From NCBI RefSeq assembly GCF_030014955.1, contig NZ_JAGRPV010000001.1, positions 6,448,001 to 6,512,000 on the forward strand: 64,000 nucleotides of DNA, read 5' to 3'. Within the stretch, counting starts at the first letter, position 1. Every line of letters begins with the position of its first letter. The translations under genes and the position numbers were made by a program. Below the pieces are notes generated by a model, which was not told where the DNA came from, did not search any database, and saw only the letters and a program-made list of their open reading frames with translations. This DNA comes from Cohnella hashimotonis. Lineage in GTDB: Bacteria; Bacillota; Bacilli; Paenibacillales; Paenibacillaceae. Below, piece after piece: positions 55,475 through 64,000 of the stretch.

Positions 55475-58400
55475 TCATACCTGCTTCACGACGAAATCGT
55501 CGAAATACGCCTGGGCGAAATGGGTGTACGCGCCGATTTTCCCGCTTGCGAGGGAAGCATCCGTCGCGTTGATCTTGAGCGTTCCGTTGACGTAGGCCTT
55601 GATCGCGGTCCCGTTCACCTCGAGCTTGAAAAGATGCTGCGTGCCAGTGCTCAGCGTCAACGAGGTTGAAGCGACGGTGCTCTCCGTGCCGCCTACGACC
55701 TTGCGGAGCGTCAACTGCCCCAGATTGTTGTCGTAGTAGACGTAATAGTAGTTGTCTTTGTCCGCGAATCGCGCTACAAGTCCGATCCTCCCGTAGAGGC
55801 TCTGCCACTGGTCGGCTTTGATCTTGGCCTCCACGCTGTAATTCGTCCAGGCCGTGTCGCCGGCCGTAGACTTGGAGCCGCCTTTGTCGAAGTTGTCGGC
55901 CAGATAGGCGTACGAGCCCCCGTTCGTTACGACGCTGAAATTGCCCCAGGAGCTGGCGACCGTCCAGCCGGCCGCCGTGCCGCTCTCGAACTGCTCCTTG
56001 AACAGCAGATCGCTCGTCGTGACGGCGGTCGGGCCGCTTCCCGCAGAAACGTTGCCCGACGGATCGAACGCCTTCACGACATAGTGATACGTCGTAAGCC
56101 CCGTAACGCTCTTGTCGACGTAACGCGTGACGTTGCCGTTAAGCGAAGCAATCTGCGTACCGTCGCGATAAATCTTGTAGCCGGAGACGCCGACGTTGTC
56201 CGTGGATTTGGTCCACGACAGCTCCACCTTGGCGGCCGTGTCGGACACGGCGGTGACGCCGAAGGGCGCCGTCGGCGCGGTCAGGTCCGTGCCGGCGACC
56301 GAATCGTACACGAGCTCGAACGCATAGCCTTTGTCGGTTTCCAGCGGCACCGAGATCGTCGTGCCGGTCACCGTGACGGGCACCTCCGCCAGCCGCACGC
56401 CGTTCTGCGCGAGCTTGTAGGCTTTGTAAGCCGACGGCGTGCGCGTCGTATCGAGCTTGAACTCGCCCAGGCCGTACTTCACTAGCGTCGGCAGCGTGCC
56501 CTGGTGATACGTCGTGAGGCCGCCGGACGTCACCTCGTACTCGCCGGTCCCGGCGGCGTCGGTCGTATAGGTGAGCAGGATTCGGCCGCTCTCGTCCAGC
56601 GGCTCGTCGTCGAGCGACAAGGCTGACACCGTGCCGTGCGCCAGATCGCCCTTCAGCGTGACGGCGCCGAGCTCGTAGCCGCTGCCGTCCAACGTGCCCA
56701 CGGCCGCCGCCGCGTAAGGCGTGTTGATCAGGTACGTATTCGTATTCATGTCGAACACGAGCTCGCCTGTATCCGAGACCAGCAGGTCGTCGTCCAGGGC
56801 ATCCTGCATGGATGCCTTGAGTCCCGCGTCGTCGAGCGCGTCGATGAACGTCTCCGCGACCTCCTTCATCGTCATCGCGTTCGTAATCGTAATCTCGTTG
56901 GCGCCCGGGATGTCCCCCGCCGCGATATCCGCCGGCGTCAGGTCGGGCGTAATCTTGTAGATCGCGTAAGGCGCGGCCGGATGGTCCGCGTACACCGTCA
57001 CCGTCTTGAACAGATGCGGAATCATCATGCGGTTGCGCTCCTGATCCTGGTTTTCGGTCGCGGAGCCATGCGTCACCACCCACGTTTTATCCCTGACGAT
57101 AACGAACTTCGGATCGCTCTCCGCGACGTGTCCCCGTCGGAACAGCAGCGCGCTCTGATACTCGGACATCGTCGCCAGCGTATCCGTGACGGAGTCGAAG
57201 GAGATGGCGCCGCCGAGCGGCGCCTCGTTGACCGCCTCGTTCACCCGGCTGCTGAAGTCGAAGCGGTTCATCATATCCCAGCCGTTGTAAGCCCCGGCCG
57301 CGGACGAGATCAAGCCGAGCTCGTCTCGTCCGTCGGTCGGGAACTCCTGGTTGAACTCCGTCAGCGCGAAGGGCTTCCGGTACAGCTGGCCGAGCGCAAG
57401 GGCGGGAATGTAATTTTTGATAATGGATGAACCGTACTGTGGCACGTAGCTTGCCGCCGTCGCCGGATCGAACACGGTGCTGTAGCGCGGATGCGTGAGC
57501 GGGTTGTAACTAAAGACGCCTCTGCCGTTAACCAGCCCGTTGTACAGATGCGTCTCCTGAACGTCCGTCTGCGTCCGCCAGTAGTTGGCCAGCGAATCGT
57601 TAATGTAGTTGATGCCGCCGATCGGCGCCTGGACGCCGACAACGTTCTTCAGGTAGGACTTCATGTCGCCGTTGGCCGCGAACTGCTTCTCCGTAAAGTA
57701 CGCAGTCATGAGGTCCCGGACGCCGGACGGCGCCCCCCAGAAGCTCGTCGGAAACGTCGACACCGTCGGCAGCCCTTTGCCGGTCAGATAGGCGTTGAAG
57801 TCCGTCTTGATCCAGTTGTTGAAGTTGGCGTCGGAAAAGCTGGCGTTGTAGAGCAGCGATTCGTTGACCGGAGAAAGTCCCATCAGCTGGGGATCGTCCT
57901 TCAGCGCAAGGCCGGTATACGGATTTACGTGCGACAGGAGCTGGCTCGCGAATGACTTCCAGATGGCGATCCCGTCCGGCATGAGCGTCGCCAAATACTT
58001 GGACGCGGTCGCGCCGTACGTATTCAGGCTCGAGACGCCCGAGAAATCGGCATACGCCAAAATGTCCATGTCGATATAAATGCCGCGCGCCTTGAGCAAA
58101 GCGTTGAAGTACTCGAAATTGTCGAGCTTGGCGGCGTTCAGCGTCACCGTCGTGGAGGTAGGCTTCGCCATCAACCCTTTGGCCCAGTCATAGTTCTGGT
58201 CTACGGAGGAATACCGCACGACGTTGTAGCCCATGGCGGCGAGCCGGTCCGCGATCACGACCATCTCCGCGTGCGTCGGATCGGTGCCGTAGCTGCCGTT
58301 CAGGTTGCCGCCGTAGAACTTCACCTTCTTCGCGGGTTCGTCATCAAATACGTAATCGCCGTCCGCGTCGATCTGGACGAAGCCCTTGTCTCCCGCGGGC

Positions 58401-58594
58401 GCGTCGTTCAGGAACGACAAATCCAGCGCGCTGCCGGGCGCCACGGCCATCGTCGTATCGATCGCCCGCCAGTCGCTGCCGGCCACGATCGGATCCGCGC
58501 TCGCCACCTCCGCCTTGCCCGCGACAGAAGCGACGGGGACAAGCAGGGCAAGCGACAGGGCGACGGCAGTCGGTTTGGTCATTCTTTTCATCAT
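55475..58594 (-). CDS. Secreted multidomain glycoside hydrolase, clan GH-A-like, with FN3 and LamG-type domains
   Basis: 1039 residues with an export signal (cut near 33, VASA-DP). The catalytic barrel (about 90-480) has FYGGNLNGSYG at the start. Glu245 is in LSPVNESLLYN, an Asn-Glu pair as in GH-A acid/base residues, and Glu413 in PFALTEFNQEF, the likely nucleophile. A beta-rich region follows (about 520-740), then a fibronectin type III domain (about 755-845, KVELSWTKSTDNVGVSGYKIYRDG) and a concanavalin/LamG-like binding domain at the end (about 850-1037). GAGGAGG precedes two adjacent ATGs. The gene appears to be a single transcription unit. Family number and polysaccharide are not certain. 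Confidence 0.8.
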   Translation of the reverse strand: MMKRMTKPTAVALSLALLVPVASVAGKAEVASADPIVAGSDWRAIDTTMAVAPGSALDLSFLNDAPAGDKGFVQIDADGDYVFDDEPAKKVKFYGGNLNGSYGTDPTHAEMVVIADRLAAMGYNVVRYSSVDQNYDWAKGLMAKPTSTTVTLNAAKLDNFEYFNALLKARGIYIDMDILAYADFSGVSSLNTYGATASKYLATLMPDGIAIWKSFASQLLSHVNPYTGLALKDDPQLMGLSPVNESLLYNASFSDANFNNWIKTDFNAYLTGKGLPTVSTFPTSFWGAPSGVRDLMTAYFTEKQFAANGDMKSYLKNVVGVQAPIGGINYINDSLANYWRTQTDVQETHLYNGLVNGRGVFSYNPLTHPRYSTVFDPATAASYVPQYGSSIIKNYIPALALGQLYRKPFALTEFNQEFPTDGRDELGLISSAAGAYNGWDMMNRFDFSSRVNEAVNEAPLGGAISFDSVTDTLATMSEYQSALLFRRGHVAESDPKFVIVRDKTWVVTHGSATENQDQERNRMMIPHLFKTVTVYADHPAAPYAIYKITPDLTPADIAAGDIPGANEITITNAMTMKEVAETFIDALDDAGLKASMQDALDDDLLVSDTGELVFDMNTNTYLINTPYAAAAVGTLDGSGYELGAVTLKGDLAHGTVSALSLDDEPLDESGRILLTYTTDAAGTGEYEVTSGGLTTYHQGTLPTLVKYGLGEFKLDTTRTPSAYKAYKLAQNGVRLAEVPVTVTGTTISVPLETDKGYAFELVYDSVAGTDLTAPTAPFGVTAVSDTAAKVELSWTKSTDNVGVSGYKIYRDGTQIASLNGNVTRYVDKSVTGLTTYHYVVKAFDPSGNVSAGSGPTAVTTSDLLFKEQFESGTAAGWTVASSWGNFSVVTNGGSYAYLADNFDKGGSKSTAGDTAWTNYSVEAKIKADQWQSLYGRIGLVARFADKDNYYYVYYDNNLGQLTLRKVVGGTESTVASTSLTLSTGTQHLFKLEVNGTAIKAYVNGTLKINATDASLASGKIGAYTHFAQAYFDDFVVKQV

Positions 58595-58785
58595 TCAAGC
58601 CTCCTCAGTAGGTTGAATACGCACATTGAAGGCGCTTACAAGTTATGCAGTCGCCTTCCGGCTTCTCGCGCTTCATCTCCTTTCCGCCATTTCAGCATTA
58701 TCATAGAATCGGGCGGATCAACCGACAATGTTCGGCCGTCGGCTGTTTTTTGCGAGTTCGTCAGCTTGCCTTATTCAACAAAAGA

Positions 58786-58809
58786 GGCCAACCGGAAATC
58801 CGGTTGACC
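58786..58809 (-). terminator. Terminator of the transketolase-kinase-hydrolase-esterase operon
   Basis: GGCCAACCGG and CCGGTTGACC form a stem around AAAT with one mismatch near its base. The minus-strand continuation TCTTTTGTTGAA is T-rich. It begins 28 bp after the esterase stop. Confidence 0.7.
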
Positions 58810-58837
58810 ATCGACGAACGCTATTCGATTTTTATAT

Positions 58838-60112
58838 CTATTTCTTCTGCAAAGCCAGCCATTCCATCAGCGACACTTCCCTGCCATTAACCACTACAGG
58901 CTGCCCGTCGTAGTCCAGGCGGCAGTCGTCGTTCAGCGCGTAGATCCACGAGAAATGCCCGTGATAGACAAACGGCTCTCCCCGCTCGTCGGCGAACCGG
59001 CCGTGAAGATCCGCAACCCGGTCGAAATACGAGAAATGCACGTCCTTCGCGCCGGCCTTGATCAAGCGCTCGTAGGTCGGCACCGCCGTCTCTTCCGGCC
59101 TCACGATCGAATCGTCCTTGGCATGCGTCAGCCAGATCGGCAGGTGTTTGATCCGCTCGATGTCCGCGTCGCCGATGACTTCGTCGTACAGCGCCTCGCA
59201 TACCGGAAAAGCAGCCGCGAAGTACGCCGGGTAATCCAGCACCATCCGCATCGTCATGAATCCGCCGTTGGAGCAGCCGCCGATATAAATCCGGTCCGTG
59301 TCGATCGCGGCCTCGTTGAGAGCGACGAATTCGTCGATCAGCGCTTTTAACGCCTCAACGTACTTGGACTTCCCCGTCCTGCCGTATTGCCCGCTGCCGT
59401 CGTCCAGCCAAAAGGTCCGCGTCTGCGGCACCAGCACGAACGTGCCGCCGAGCTTGGCCTGAATGTCGTCGCCGGCCAGGTTGACCACATTGTTGCCCGT
59501 ATAGGCGATGGCCGGATCCGTCCCGCCTTCCCCGCCACCGTGCAGCCAGATGAGGAGCGGCCTTTTTCCGTTTCCGGTCTGCGGCACGAAGTAGCCGTAG
59601 TTTAGCGGTTCCGCTTGAAAAGAAGAGATGCCCTGCAGAAACCGCTCCGCCTGCTTGGCTGTATTCCCCGCACACCGGTCGAATACAAGTCCCGTCAGCG
59701 CCTCCCCCGTTTCCGACGCGATTTCCGCGATCTGCGTAATCCGGTAATCGCTGACGATATATTCGTTCATGCCGTTCAGCGGGGCGATGGGCGCGGCCAG
59801 GGGATCGAGCGGTCCGTGCTTCATCTCGAGCGTCACGAACGCCCCTTCTTCCCCGCGCGCGCCGTCGATCCCGGAAGGATAGGCGTCGAGGATCGTGCCG
59901 TAGCCCTTGCTCGGCGCCTTGAGATCCGGCTCGGTCCAGCTCTTGGGAAGCAGGAGCACCTCGCCTTGTTTATCCTTCCGTTCCACGTAAACGCTAAAGC
60001 AGGCCGGTTTGACCGCTTCCGCCTTCACCACGGCCCGCATCGGCAGCACGAGCTTCGTAATAAACGGGCCGTAATCCGTGACTTCCGTAATCGTGTAGTA
60101 GATGCTTCCCAT
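58838..60112 (-). CDS. Alpha/beta-hydrolase, prolyl-oligopeptidase/esterase-like
   Basis: 424 residues. An N-terminal beta-rich domain (about 1-140) precedes an alpha/beta-hydrolase fold with the oxyanion loop HGGGEGG (191-197), nucleophile Ser281 in GGCSNGGF, the acid in THAKDDSIV, and the base in VYHGHFSWIY. This is the DUF3887/PHB-depolymerase-like esterase pattern found in polysaccharide loci. No signal peptide. GGGGAGG lies before the ATG, 24 bp after the DUF5060-type gene. It probably removes acyl groups from imported oligosaccharides. Peptidase activity is possible but less likely in this context. Confidence 0.82.
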   Translation of the reverse strand: MGSIYYTITEVTDYGPFITKLVLPMRAVVKAEAVKPACFSVYVERKDKQGEVLLLPKSWTEPDLKAPSKGYGTILDAYPSGIDGARGEEGAFVTLEMKHGPLDPLAAPIAPLNGMNEYIVSDYRITQIAEIASETGEALTGLVFDRCAGNTAKQAERFLQGISSFQAEPLNYGYFVPQTGNGKRPLLIWLHGGGEGGTDPAIAYTGNNVVNLAGDDIQAKLGGTFVLVPQTRTFWLDDGSGQYGRTGKSKYVEALKALIDEFVALNEAAIDTDRIYIGGCSNGGFMTMRMVLDYPAYFAAAFPVCEALYDEVIGDADIERIKHLPIWLTHAKDDSIVRPEETAVPTYERLIKAGAKDVHFSYFDRVADLHGRFADERGEPFVYHGHFSWIYALNDDCRLDYDGQPVVVNGREVSLMEWLALQKK

Positions 60113-60136
60113 CTCGGCCTCCCCTTCTCCGGCGCG

Positions 60137-61894
60137 CTATTCCGTCTTCGTCAGCCTGACGGCCATAAATTGCTTGCCCGGCAGCTCGATGCGAAATGCG
60201 CCTTCATACGTCCCCTCGAGCCGCTCGATCGTCATGTTCCACGTATCGATGACGTCGACGGCATACTTCGTGCCCGGCTTGCGGCTGAAGTTCCGGAATC
60301 GTGGCTGATTGAAGCCGAAATAGTACAAATAGTATTCGTCCTTCACGCCGGCGCACGGCACGTCCCAATCGGACGGCAGCGGGTTCAGCACGCCACCCGG
60401 GCTCTCCTCGGTGATGCGGCGCAGAAAGGCGATCCGGTCGGGACTCGTGCCCGTCAGCTTGCCGCCTTTGGACCACCACAGCACCTCTTCGGTATTAAGG
60501 TACGTTTCCCCGTGTCCCACATATCCCCCGCGGACCGCGCCTTCCCAGAAGCGGCGCGTCATTTCTTCGCCGGTGATATTGCCCCAGCCCTGGTCGATGT
60601 CCCCTTCGTAGGCGCACTCGTCAATGACGATCGGTTTTTTCCACTTTTCCCGCCATTCGGTCGTCGCCTCGGACGTCTTGTACACGTCGACCCGCTGGAT
60701 GCTGCAATGCGTGACCCAAGGCTTGCTGTAGTCGTAAAAGGCGAAGCAGTTGTGATTGGAAATGAGGTGTCCCGCGGGGTCGTTCGACGTGACGATCTCG
60801 GCGAAGCGCTCCCAGTCGGCCAGCTCCTTGTTCCACATGAGATCGTACTCGTTCGCCAGCGACCACCACACGTTGCGATAAGCGGACAGGCGGGCCGTGA
60901 CGTAGCGAAGGTAACGGTCGTCGGCCGCCGGATTCATCTCCGAATAGCCCCAGCGGTCGTAAGCGTGGAAAAGGATCAGGTCCGCTTCGATGCCCAGCTT
61001 GCCCAGATCGGCGATCCGATCCTCCAGATGGCGGAAGAATACCGGGTTGAACCGCGTATAATCCCAGCCCTTCTCCAGGGAGCCCTCGAACGGATCGTAG
61101 ACAGGCTCGTTCTCGTTGAACAGGTACGATTTCGGAAACACGCACATGCGCATTTTGTTGAACGGGGAAGCTTTGAGCGTCTCGAGCGTCTGCGCTTCTA
61201 AAGCGTCTCCCTGGTGCGTCCATGCATAACAGGTGGTGCCGACCGGGATATAGGAAGTGCCGTCTTCGTAGGCAAAATGATACGTGTCCTTCACGCGGAC
61301 TGGGCCATGGTTGCCGGCGGACGGGGGCAAGACACGGAACGCGCCTCCGATGCCGTTCAGGGAACGGGCGTTGCTGGTCGTCCGGTACGTCCACGCGCCC
61401 TGCGCGTCCGGCATGAAGCGGATACGGTAGACGCCGTCTCCATCGTAGAAGCCGGCCATGCGGACGCTTTGGCCGCCGCTCGAGAACTCGGCCGCCAGTT
61501 CGACGTCCGTGAACGGATTGCCGTGGCTCGGTCCCTTCAGCTCGATCTCGTAAACGCCCCACTGCTCGGCCTCGTCCGGCGCTTGCACCGCCGCGGAGGC
61601 CTCGGGGACGTCAGCCGGCTCGTATTCGGCGGACGGCGCGACTTCGGCATCCGGCTCCGCAACTCCGCTATCGGACGCGACGGCGGCCAGCTCCGCCAGC
61701 GTCTCGGCGATCCAATCCGGCTGCCCCAATTCTTCCTGGCGGAAGGCGTATACCTTTTCCAGCGTCAGGCTCTTGAAGAGCGACAGCATATGGGGCGGCG
61801 AGGAAAGCAAGTCCGGCAGCCTGCGGGCCAGAACCGCACGGGCCGCTTCGTTTTTGTAGATGATGCCGATGCGGGTCTTTTCGGTAAATGTCAT
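60137..61894 (-). CDS. DUF5060/DUF4038-type putative glycoside hydrolase, cytoplasmic
   Basis: 585 residues. The N-terminal helical segment of about 70 residues and an Ala/Pro/Glu-rich linker (75-108) are unusual for the family. A DUF5060 beta domain (about 110-195) and a TIM barrel (about 200-500) follow, with Asn348-Glu349 in SLANEYDLMW as likely acid/base and Glu426 in PIVIDECAYEGD as likely nucleophile, then a C-terminal beta domain (DUF5605-like). The start ATG overlaps the kinase stop (ATGA), with GGAGG upstream. No signal peptide: it acts on imported oligosaccharide. Substrate unknown. Confidence 0.85.
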   Translation of the reverse strand: MTFTEKTRIGIIYKNEAARAVLARRLPDLLSSPPHMLSLFKSLTLEKVYAFRQEELGQPDWIAETLAELAAVASDSGVAEPDAEVAPSAEYEPADVPEASAAVQAPDEAEQWGVYEIELKGPSHGNPFTDVELAAEFSSGGQSVRMAGFYDGDGVYRIRFMPDAQGAWTYRTTSNARSLNGIGGAFRVLPPSAGNHGPVRVKDTYHFAYEDGTSYIPVGTTCYAWTHQGDALEAQTLETLKASPFNKMRMCVFPKSYLFNENEPVYDPFEGSLEKGWDYTRFNPVFFRHLEDRIADLGKLGIEADLILFHAYDRWGYSEMNPAADDRYLRYVTARLSAYRNVWWSLANEYDLMWNKELADWERFAEIVTSNDPAGHLISNHNCFAFYDYSKPWVTHCSIQRVDVYKTSEATTEWREKWKKPIVIDECAYEGDIDQGWGNITGEEMTRRFWEGAVRGGYVGHGETYLNTEEVLWWSKGGKLTGTSPDRIAFLRRITEESPGGVLNPLPSDWDVPCAGVKDEYYLYYFGFNQPRFRNFSRKPGTKYAVDVIDTWNMTIERLEGTYEGAFRIELPGKQFMAVRLTKTE

Positions 61895-63417
61895 GCTTGT
61901 TTGACCTCCTCCAACGCGCTTGTTTTCGTAGGGGCGCCTATTACCGAAGCCGCCGCTTTTTGCCACCCTGCATATAATCGTTCGCGCTCGGCCGCTTCCA
62001 TAACGGGTGCGTATAGATGTCCGGCCGCCCCGAACCGCTCGATCTCGTCCAGCGAAGCCCAGTAACCCACGCCGAGTCCCGCCATATAGACGGCGCCCAT
62101 CGCCGACAGCTCCGCGACCGCGGACCGCGACACGGCCAGATTCAGCAGGTCGGCCTGGAACTGCATGAGCAGCGGGTTGCCGGAGGCGCCGCCGTCCGCA
62201 TGGAGCTTCTTGAGCGGGATGCCCGTCTCGCGCGCCATTAATTCCGCCGCGTCGCGCACCTGGTACGCGATGCTCTCGACCGCGGCGCGGACGATATGGC
62301 CTTTGCCGGTCGCCCGGCTCATGCCGACGATCGCGGCCCTTGCGTACGGATCCCAATAGGGGGCGCCCAGCCCGACGAATGCGGGTACCAGGTAGACGCC
62401 TTCGTTGTCCGGCGTCCGCCTCAGCATGACGTCCAGCTCCTCGAACGAGTCGAACAGCCCAAGATTGTCCCTGACCCACTTGACGCTGTCGCCGGAGCTG
62501 CGGATGACGGCTTCAAGCGCGTAAGTCACCTGGCCGCTCTTTCCCCAAGCGATGGCCGTCACCAACCCGTTATCCGATACGACGGGGCGTTCGCCGGTGT
62601 TCATGAGCACCGAGGTTCCCGTGCCGTAGGTCGCCTTTGCCATACCCGGCTCGAGGCACAGCTGCCCGAACAGGGCCCCTTGAGAATCCCCGATGACGCC
62701 GGATACGGGGATTTTCTCGGGGAACAGGTCCGGGTCGTCCGTGAAGCCGAACGATTCGTCCGAGAACTTGACCTCGGGCAGCAACGTCCGCGGCACGCCG
62801 AACAGTCCGCACAGCTCGTCGTCCCAATCCAGCGTATGAATATTGAACAAGGAAGTCCGGCTCGCGTTGGTGTAGTCGGTCGCATGCGTTTTCCCGCCGG
62901 TCAGCTTCCAGATCAGCCAGCTGTCGATCGTGCCGGCGAGCAGCCGGCCTTGCGCCAGCAGCGGTTTAGCGCTTTCAATATGGGTTAGTATCCAATCCCA
63001 CTTGGCGGCGGAGAAGTACGGATCGAGCATGAGTCCGGTCTTGGACCGTACCGTCCGTTCATGTCCGGCGACTCGCAGCGCCTCGCACCGGTCGGCCGTG
63101 CGCTGGCACTGCCAGACGATCGCGTTGTATACGGGATGGCCCGTCTCCCGGTCCCAGACGACAGCCGTCTCCCTTTGGTTCGTGATGGCGAGTGCGGCCA
63201 AAGCGGCGGGCTCGATGCCCGCCAGCTCCAGCGCTTCGCGCACCGTCCGCTTCACGTTGTCGTAAATCTCGAGCGGATCGTGCTCCACCCAACCGGGCTT
63301 CGGATACACTTGCCGGTGCTCCGCGCTGCTTTTCGCGACGACCCGGCCGGAACGGTCGACGAGCAAAGCCTTCGTACCCGCCGTGCTCTGGTCAACCGCC
63401 AGGATATACTTTTCCAT
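61891..63417 (-). CDS. FGGY carbohydrate kinase, glycerol-kinase-like
   Basis: 508 residues with both FGGY domains. Glycerol-kinase-type substrate residues are visible as Arg82-Glu83 (TNQRETAV), Trp102 (AIVWQCQRT), Tyr134 (LDPYFSA) and Asp244 (GVIGDSQGALFG). In typical GlpK the Asp is followed by Gln (GDQQAA); here it is Ser245. The N-terminal phosphate loop is DQSTAGTK instead of DQGTTSSR. With a transketolase operon neighbour 12 bp upstream, the true substrate may be another triose, tetrose or pentose (for example dihydroxyacetone, erythrulose or a pentulose). I leave the gene symbol open. Confidence 0.85.
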   Translation of the reverse strand: MEKYILAVDQSTAGTKALLVDRSGRVVAKSSAEHRQVYPKPGWVEHDPLEIYDNVKRTVREALELAGIEPAALAALAITNQRETAVVWDRETGHPVYNAIVWQCQRTADRCEALRVAGHERTVRSKTGLMLDPYFSAAKWDWILTHIESAKPLLAQGRLLAGTIDSWLIWKLTGGKTHATDYTNASRTSLFNIHTLDWDDELCGLFGVPRTLLPEVKFSDESFGFTDDPDLFPEKIPVSGVIGDSQGALFGQLCLEPGMAKATYGTGTSVLMNTGERPVVSDNGLVTAIAWGKSGQVTYALEAVIRSSGDSVKWVRDNLGLFDSFEELDVMLRRTPDNEGVYLVPAFVGLGAPYWDPYARAAIVGMSRATGKGHIVRAAVESIAYQVRDAAELMARETGIPLKKLHADGGASGNPLLMQFQADLLNLAVSRSAVAELSAMGAVYMAGLGVGYWASLDEIERFGAAGHLYAPVMEAAERERLYAGWQKAAASVIGAPTKTSALEEVKQA

Positions 63418-63429
63418 GAACGGCCGTCC

Positions 63430-64000
63430 TTATCTGCCCAGCAGATCCAGGGCGATCTTTTTAATGTTGCCGGCGCTGATGCCGTAGTGGTCGAATACCT
63501 CGGCGCTCTTGCCCGCGATCGCCGGCTCGTCCGGGATGCCGAGGATGCGCATGGGCACGGGCTTATGCTGCACGACGACTTCGGCCACCGCGGCGCCGAG
63601 ACCGCCGTGAATGCTGTGCTCCTCGACGGTGATGATATGTCCCGTCTCCGCGGCGGCCCTGATGACCGCTTCCTCGTCCAGCGGCTTGATCGTATGCATG
63701 TTAATCACGCGGCAGGACACCCCTGCTTCCTTAAGCGCATCATGGGCGTCGAGCGCGACGCGAACGGTCTCGCCTGCCGCGATGATCGTCAGATCGCCGC
63801 CTTCGCGCAGGGTGACGGCCTTGCCGATCACGAATTCGTAGTCGTCGTTCTCGTAGACATCTTCGACCGGATTGCGCCCGATGCGAATGTACGCGCCGCC
63901 CTCGTGCTTCACGAGCGCTTCGGTCATGCGCTTCGTCTCGTGCCGGTCGGCGGGCAGGATGACGGCAAGCCCGGGGATCGCCCGCGACACGGCCAGATCC
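63430..64000 (-). CDS. Transketolase C-terminal subunit (5' part outside window)
   Basis: The last about 190 residues of a split transketolase (pyrimidine-binding plus C-terminal domains). Visible are SRAIPGLAVILPADRHETKRM and IGRNPVEDVYENDDYEFVIG, then the C-terminal domain with LTIIAAGETVRVALDAHDAL and the signature TGHIITVEEHSIHGGLGAAVAE. The frame is open to the window edge, so the start lies beyond position 64000. The paired N-terminal (thiamin-diphosphate-binding) subunit is expected just upstream. It is the first visible gene of a four-gene operon ending with the esterase. Confidence 0.92.
   Translation of the reverse strand, partial: DLAVSRAIPGLAVILPADRHETKRMTEALVKHEGGAYIRIGRNPVEDVYENDDYEFVIGKAVTLREGGDLTIIAAGETVRVALDAHDALKEAGVSCRVINMHTIKPLDEEAVIRAAAETGHIITVEEHSIHGGLGAAVAEVVVQHKPVPMRILGIPDEPAIAGKSAEVFDHYGISAGNIKKIALDLLGR

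Overview
The window looks like chromosomal DNA from a high-GC, sugar-degrading member of the Paenibacillaceae (Cohnella/Paenibacillus type). The basis is the gene content: LplB/YtcP/LipO-type oligosaccharide ABC importers, each paired with a YesM/YesN-like two-component system; strong AGGAGG ribosome binding sites; frequent TTG and GTG starts; CcpA-like cre boxes; and an ECF41 sigma factor. This is inferred from protein families and signals; no database search was run. No rRNA, tRNA, CRISPR or phage module was seen.

Layout. 1-5.4 kb: an mhqOP-like quinone-resistance pair, a 51-bp repeat array, an LtrA membrane protein, an orphan sugar-binding lipoprotein and an EamA transporter. 5.4-10.6 kb: an Uma2 protein, then an operon of FG-GAP protein, Gfo/Idh/MocA oxidoreductase and GH4 glycosidase, divergent from an AraC regulator. 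11.4-13.6 kb: a CapA-like lipoprotein and a membrane protein. 14-20.3 kb: enolase-superfamily dehydratase, zinc dehydrogenase, FAH hydrolase and SDR, with two GntR regulators and an SMP-30 lactonase. Together these would make a non-phosphorylating sugar-acid (diketo-hydrolase) pathway. 20.4-22.4 kb: a complete 1559-bp IS4-family element inserted in a 62-bp repeat array with a 9-bp target duplication.

22.5-38.5 kb: a polysaccharide locus read right to left: YesM/YesN pair, two duplicated solute-binding lipoproteins, two permeases, a cytoplasmic GH32 enzyme and a large secreted DUF6259-like hydrolase. A CE7 esterase, an AraC regulator and a second GH4 enzyme flank it. 40-44.7 kb: an ECF41 stress module (AhpD-like protein, TetR, SDR, SigJ-like sigma, azoreductase) with three near-identical predicted ECF41 promoters. 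45.6-53.6 kb: a second importer (binding protein, two permeases) with its own AraC-YesM-YesN regulators. 53.7-64 kb: Rieske protein plus amidohydrolase, a secreted clan GH-A-like enzyme, and an operon of transketolase, glycerol-kinase-like kinase, DUF5060-type hydrolase and esterase.

Four repeat arrays with unrelated units (51, 21, 51 and about 72 bp), plus the IS-split 62-bp array, lie between genes. The clearest regulatory results are the three-promoter ECF41 regulon, a shared TTTTACTTYAAAYG box at two transporter loci, and the duplicated promoter and gene-tail block in front of the twin binding proteins.
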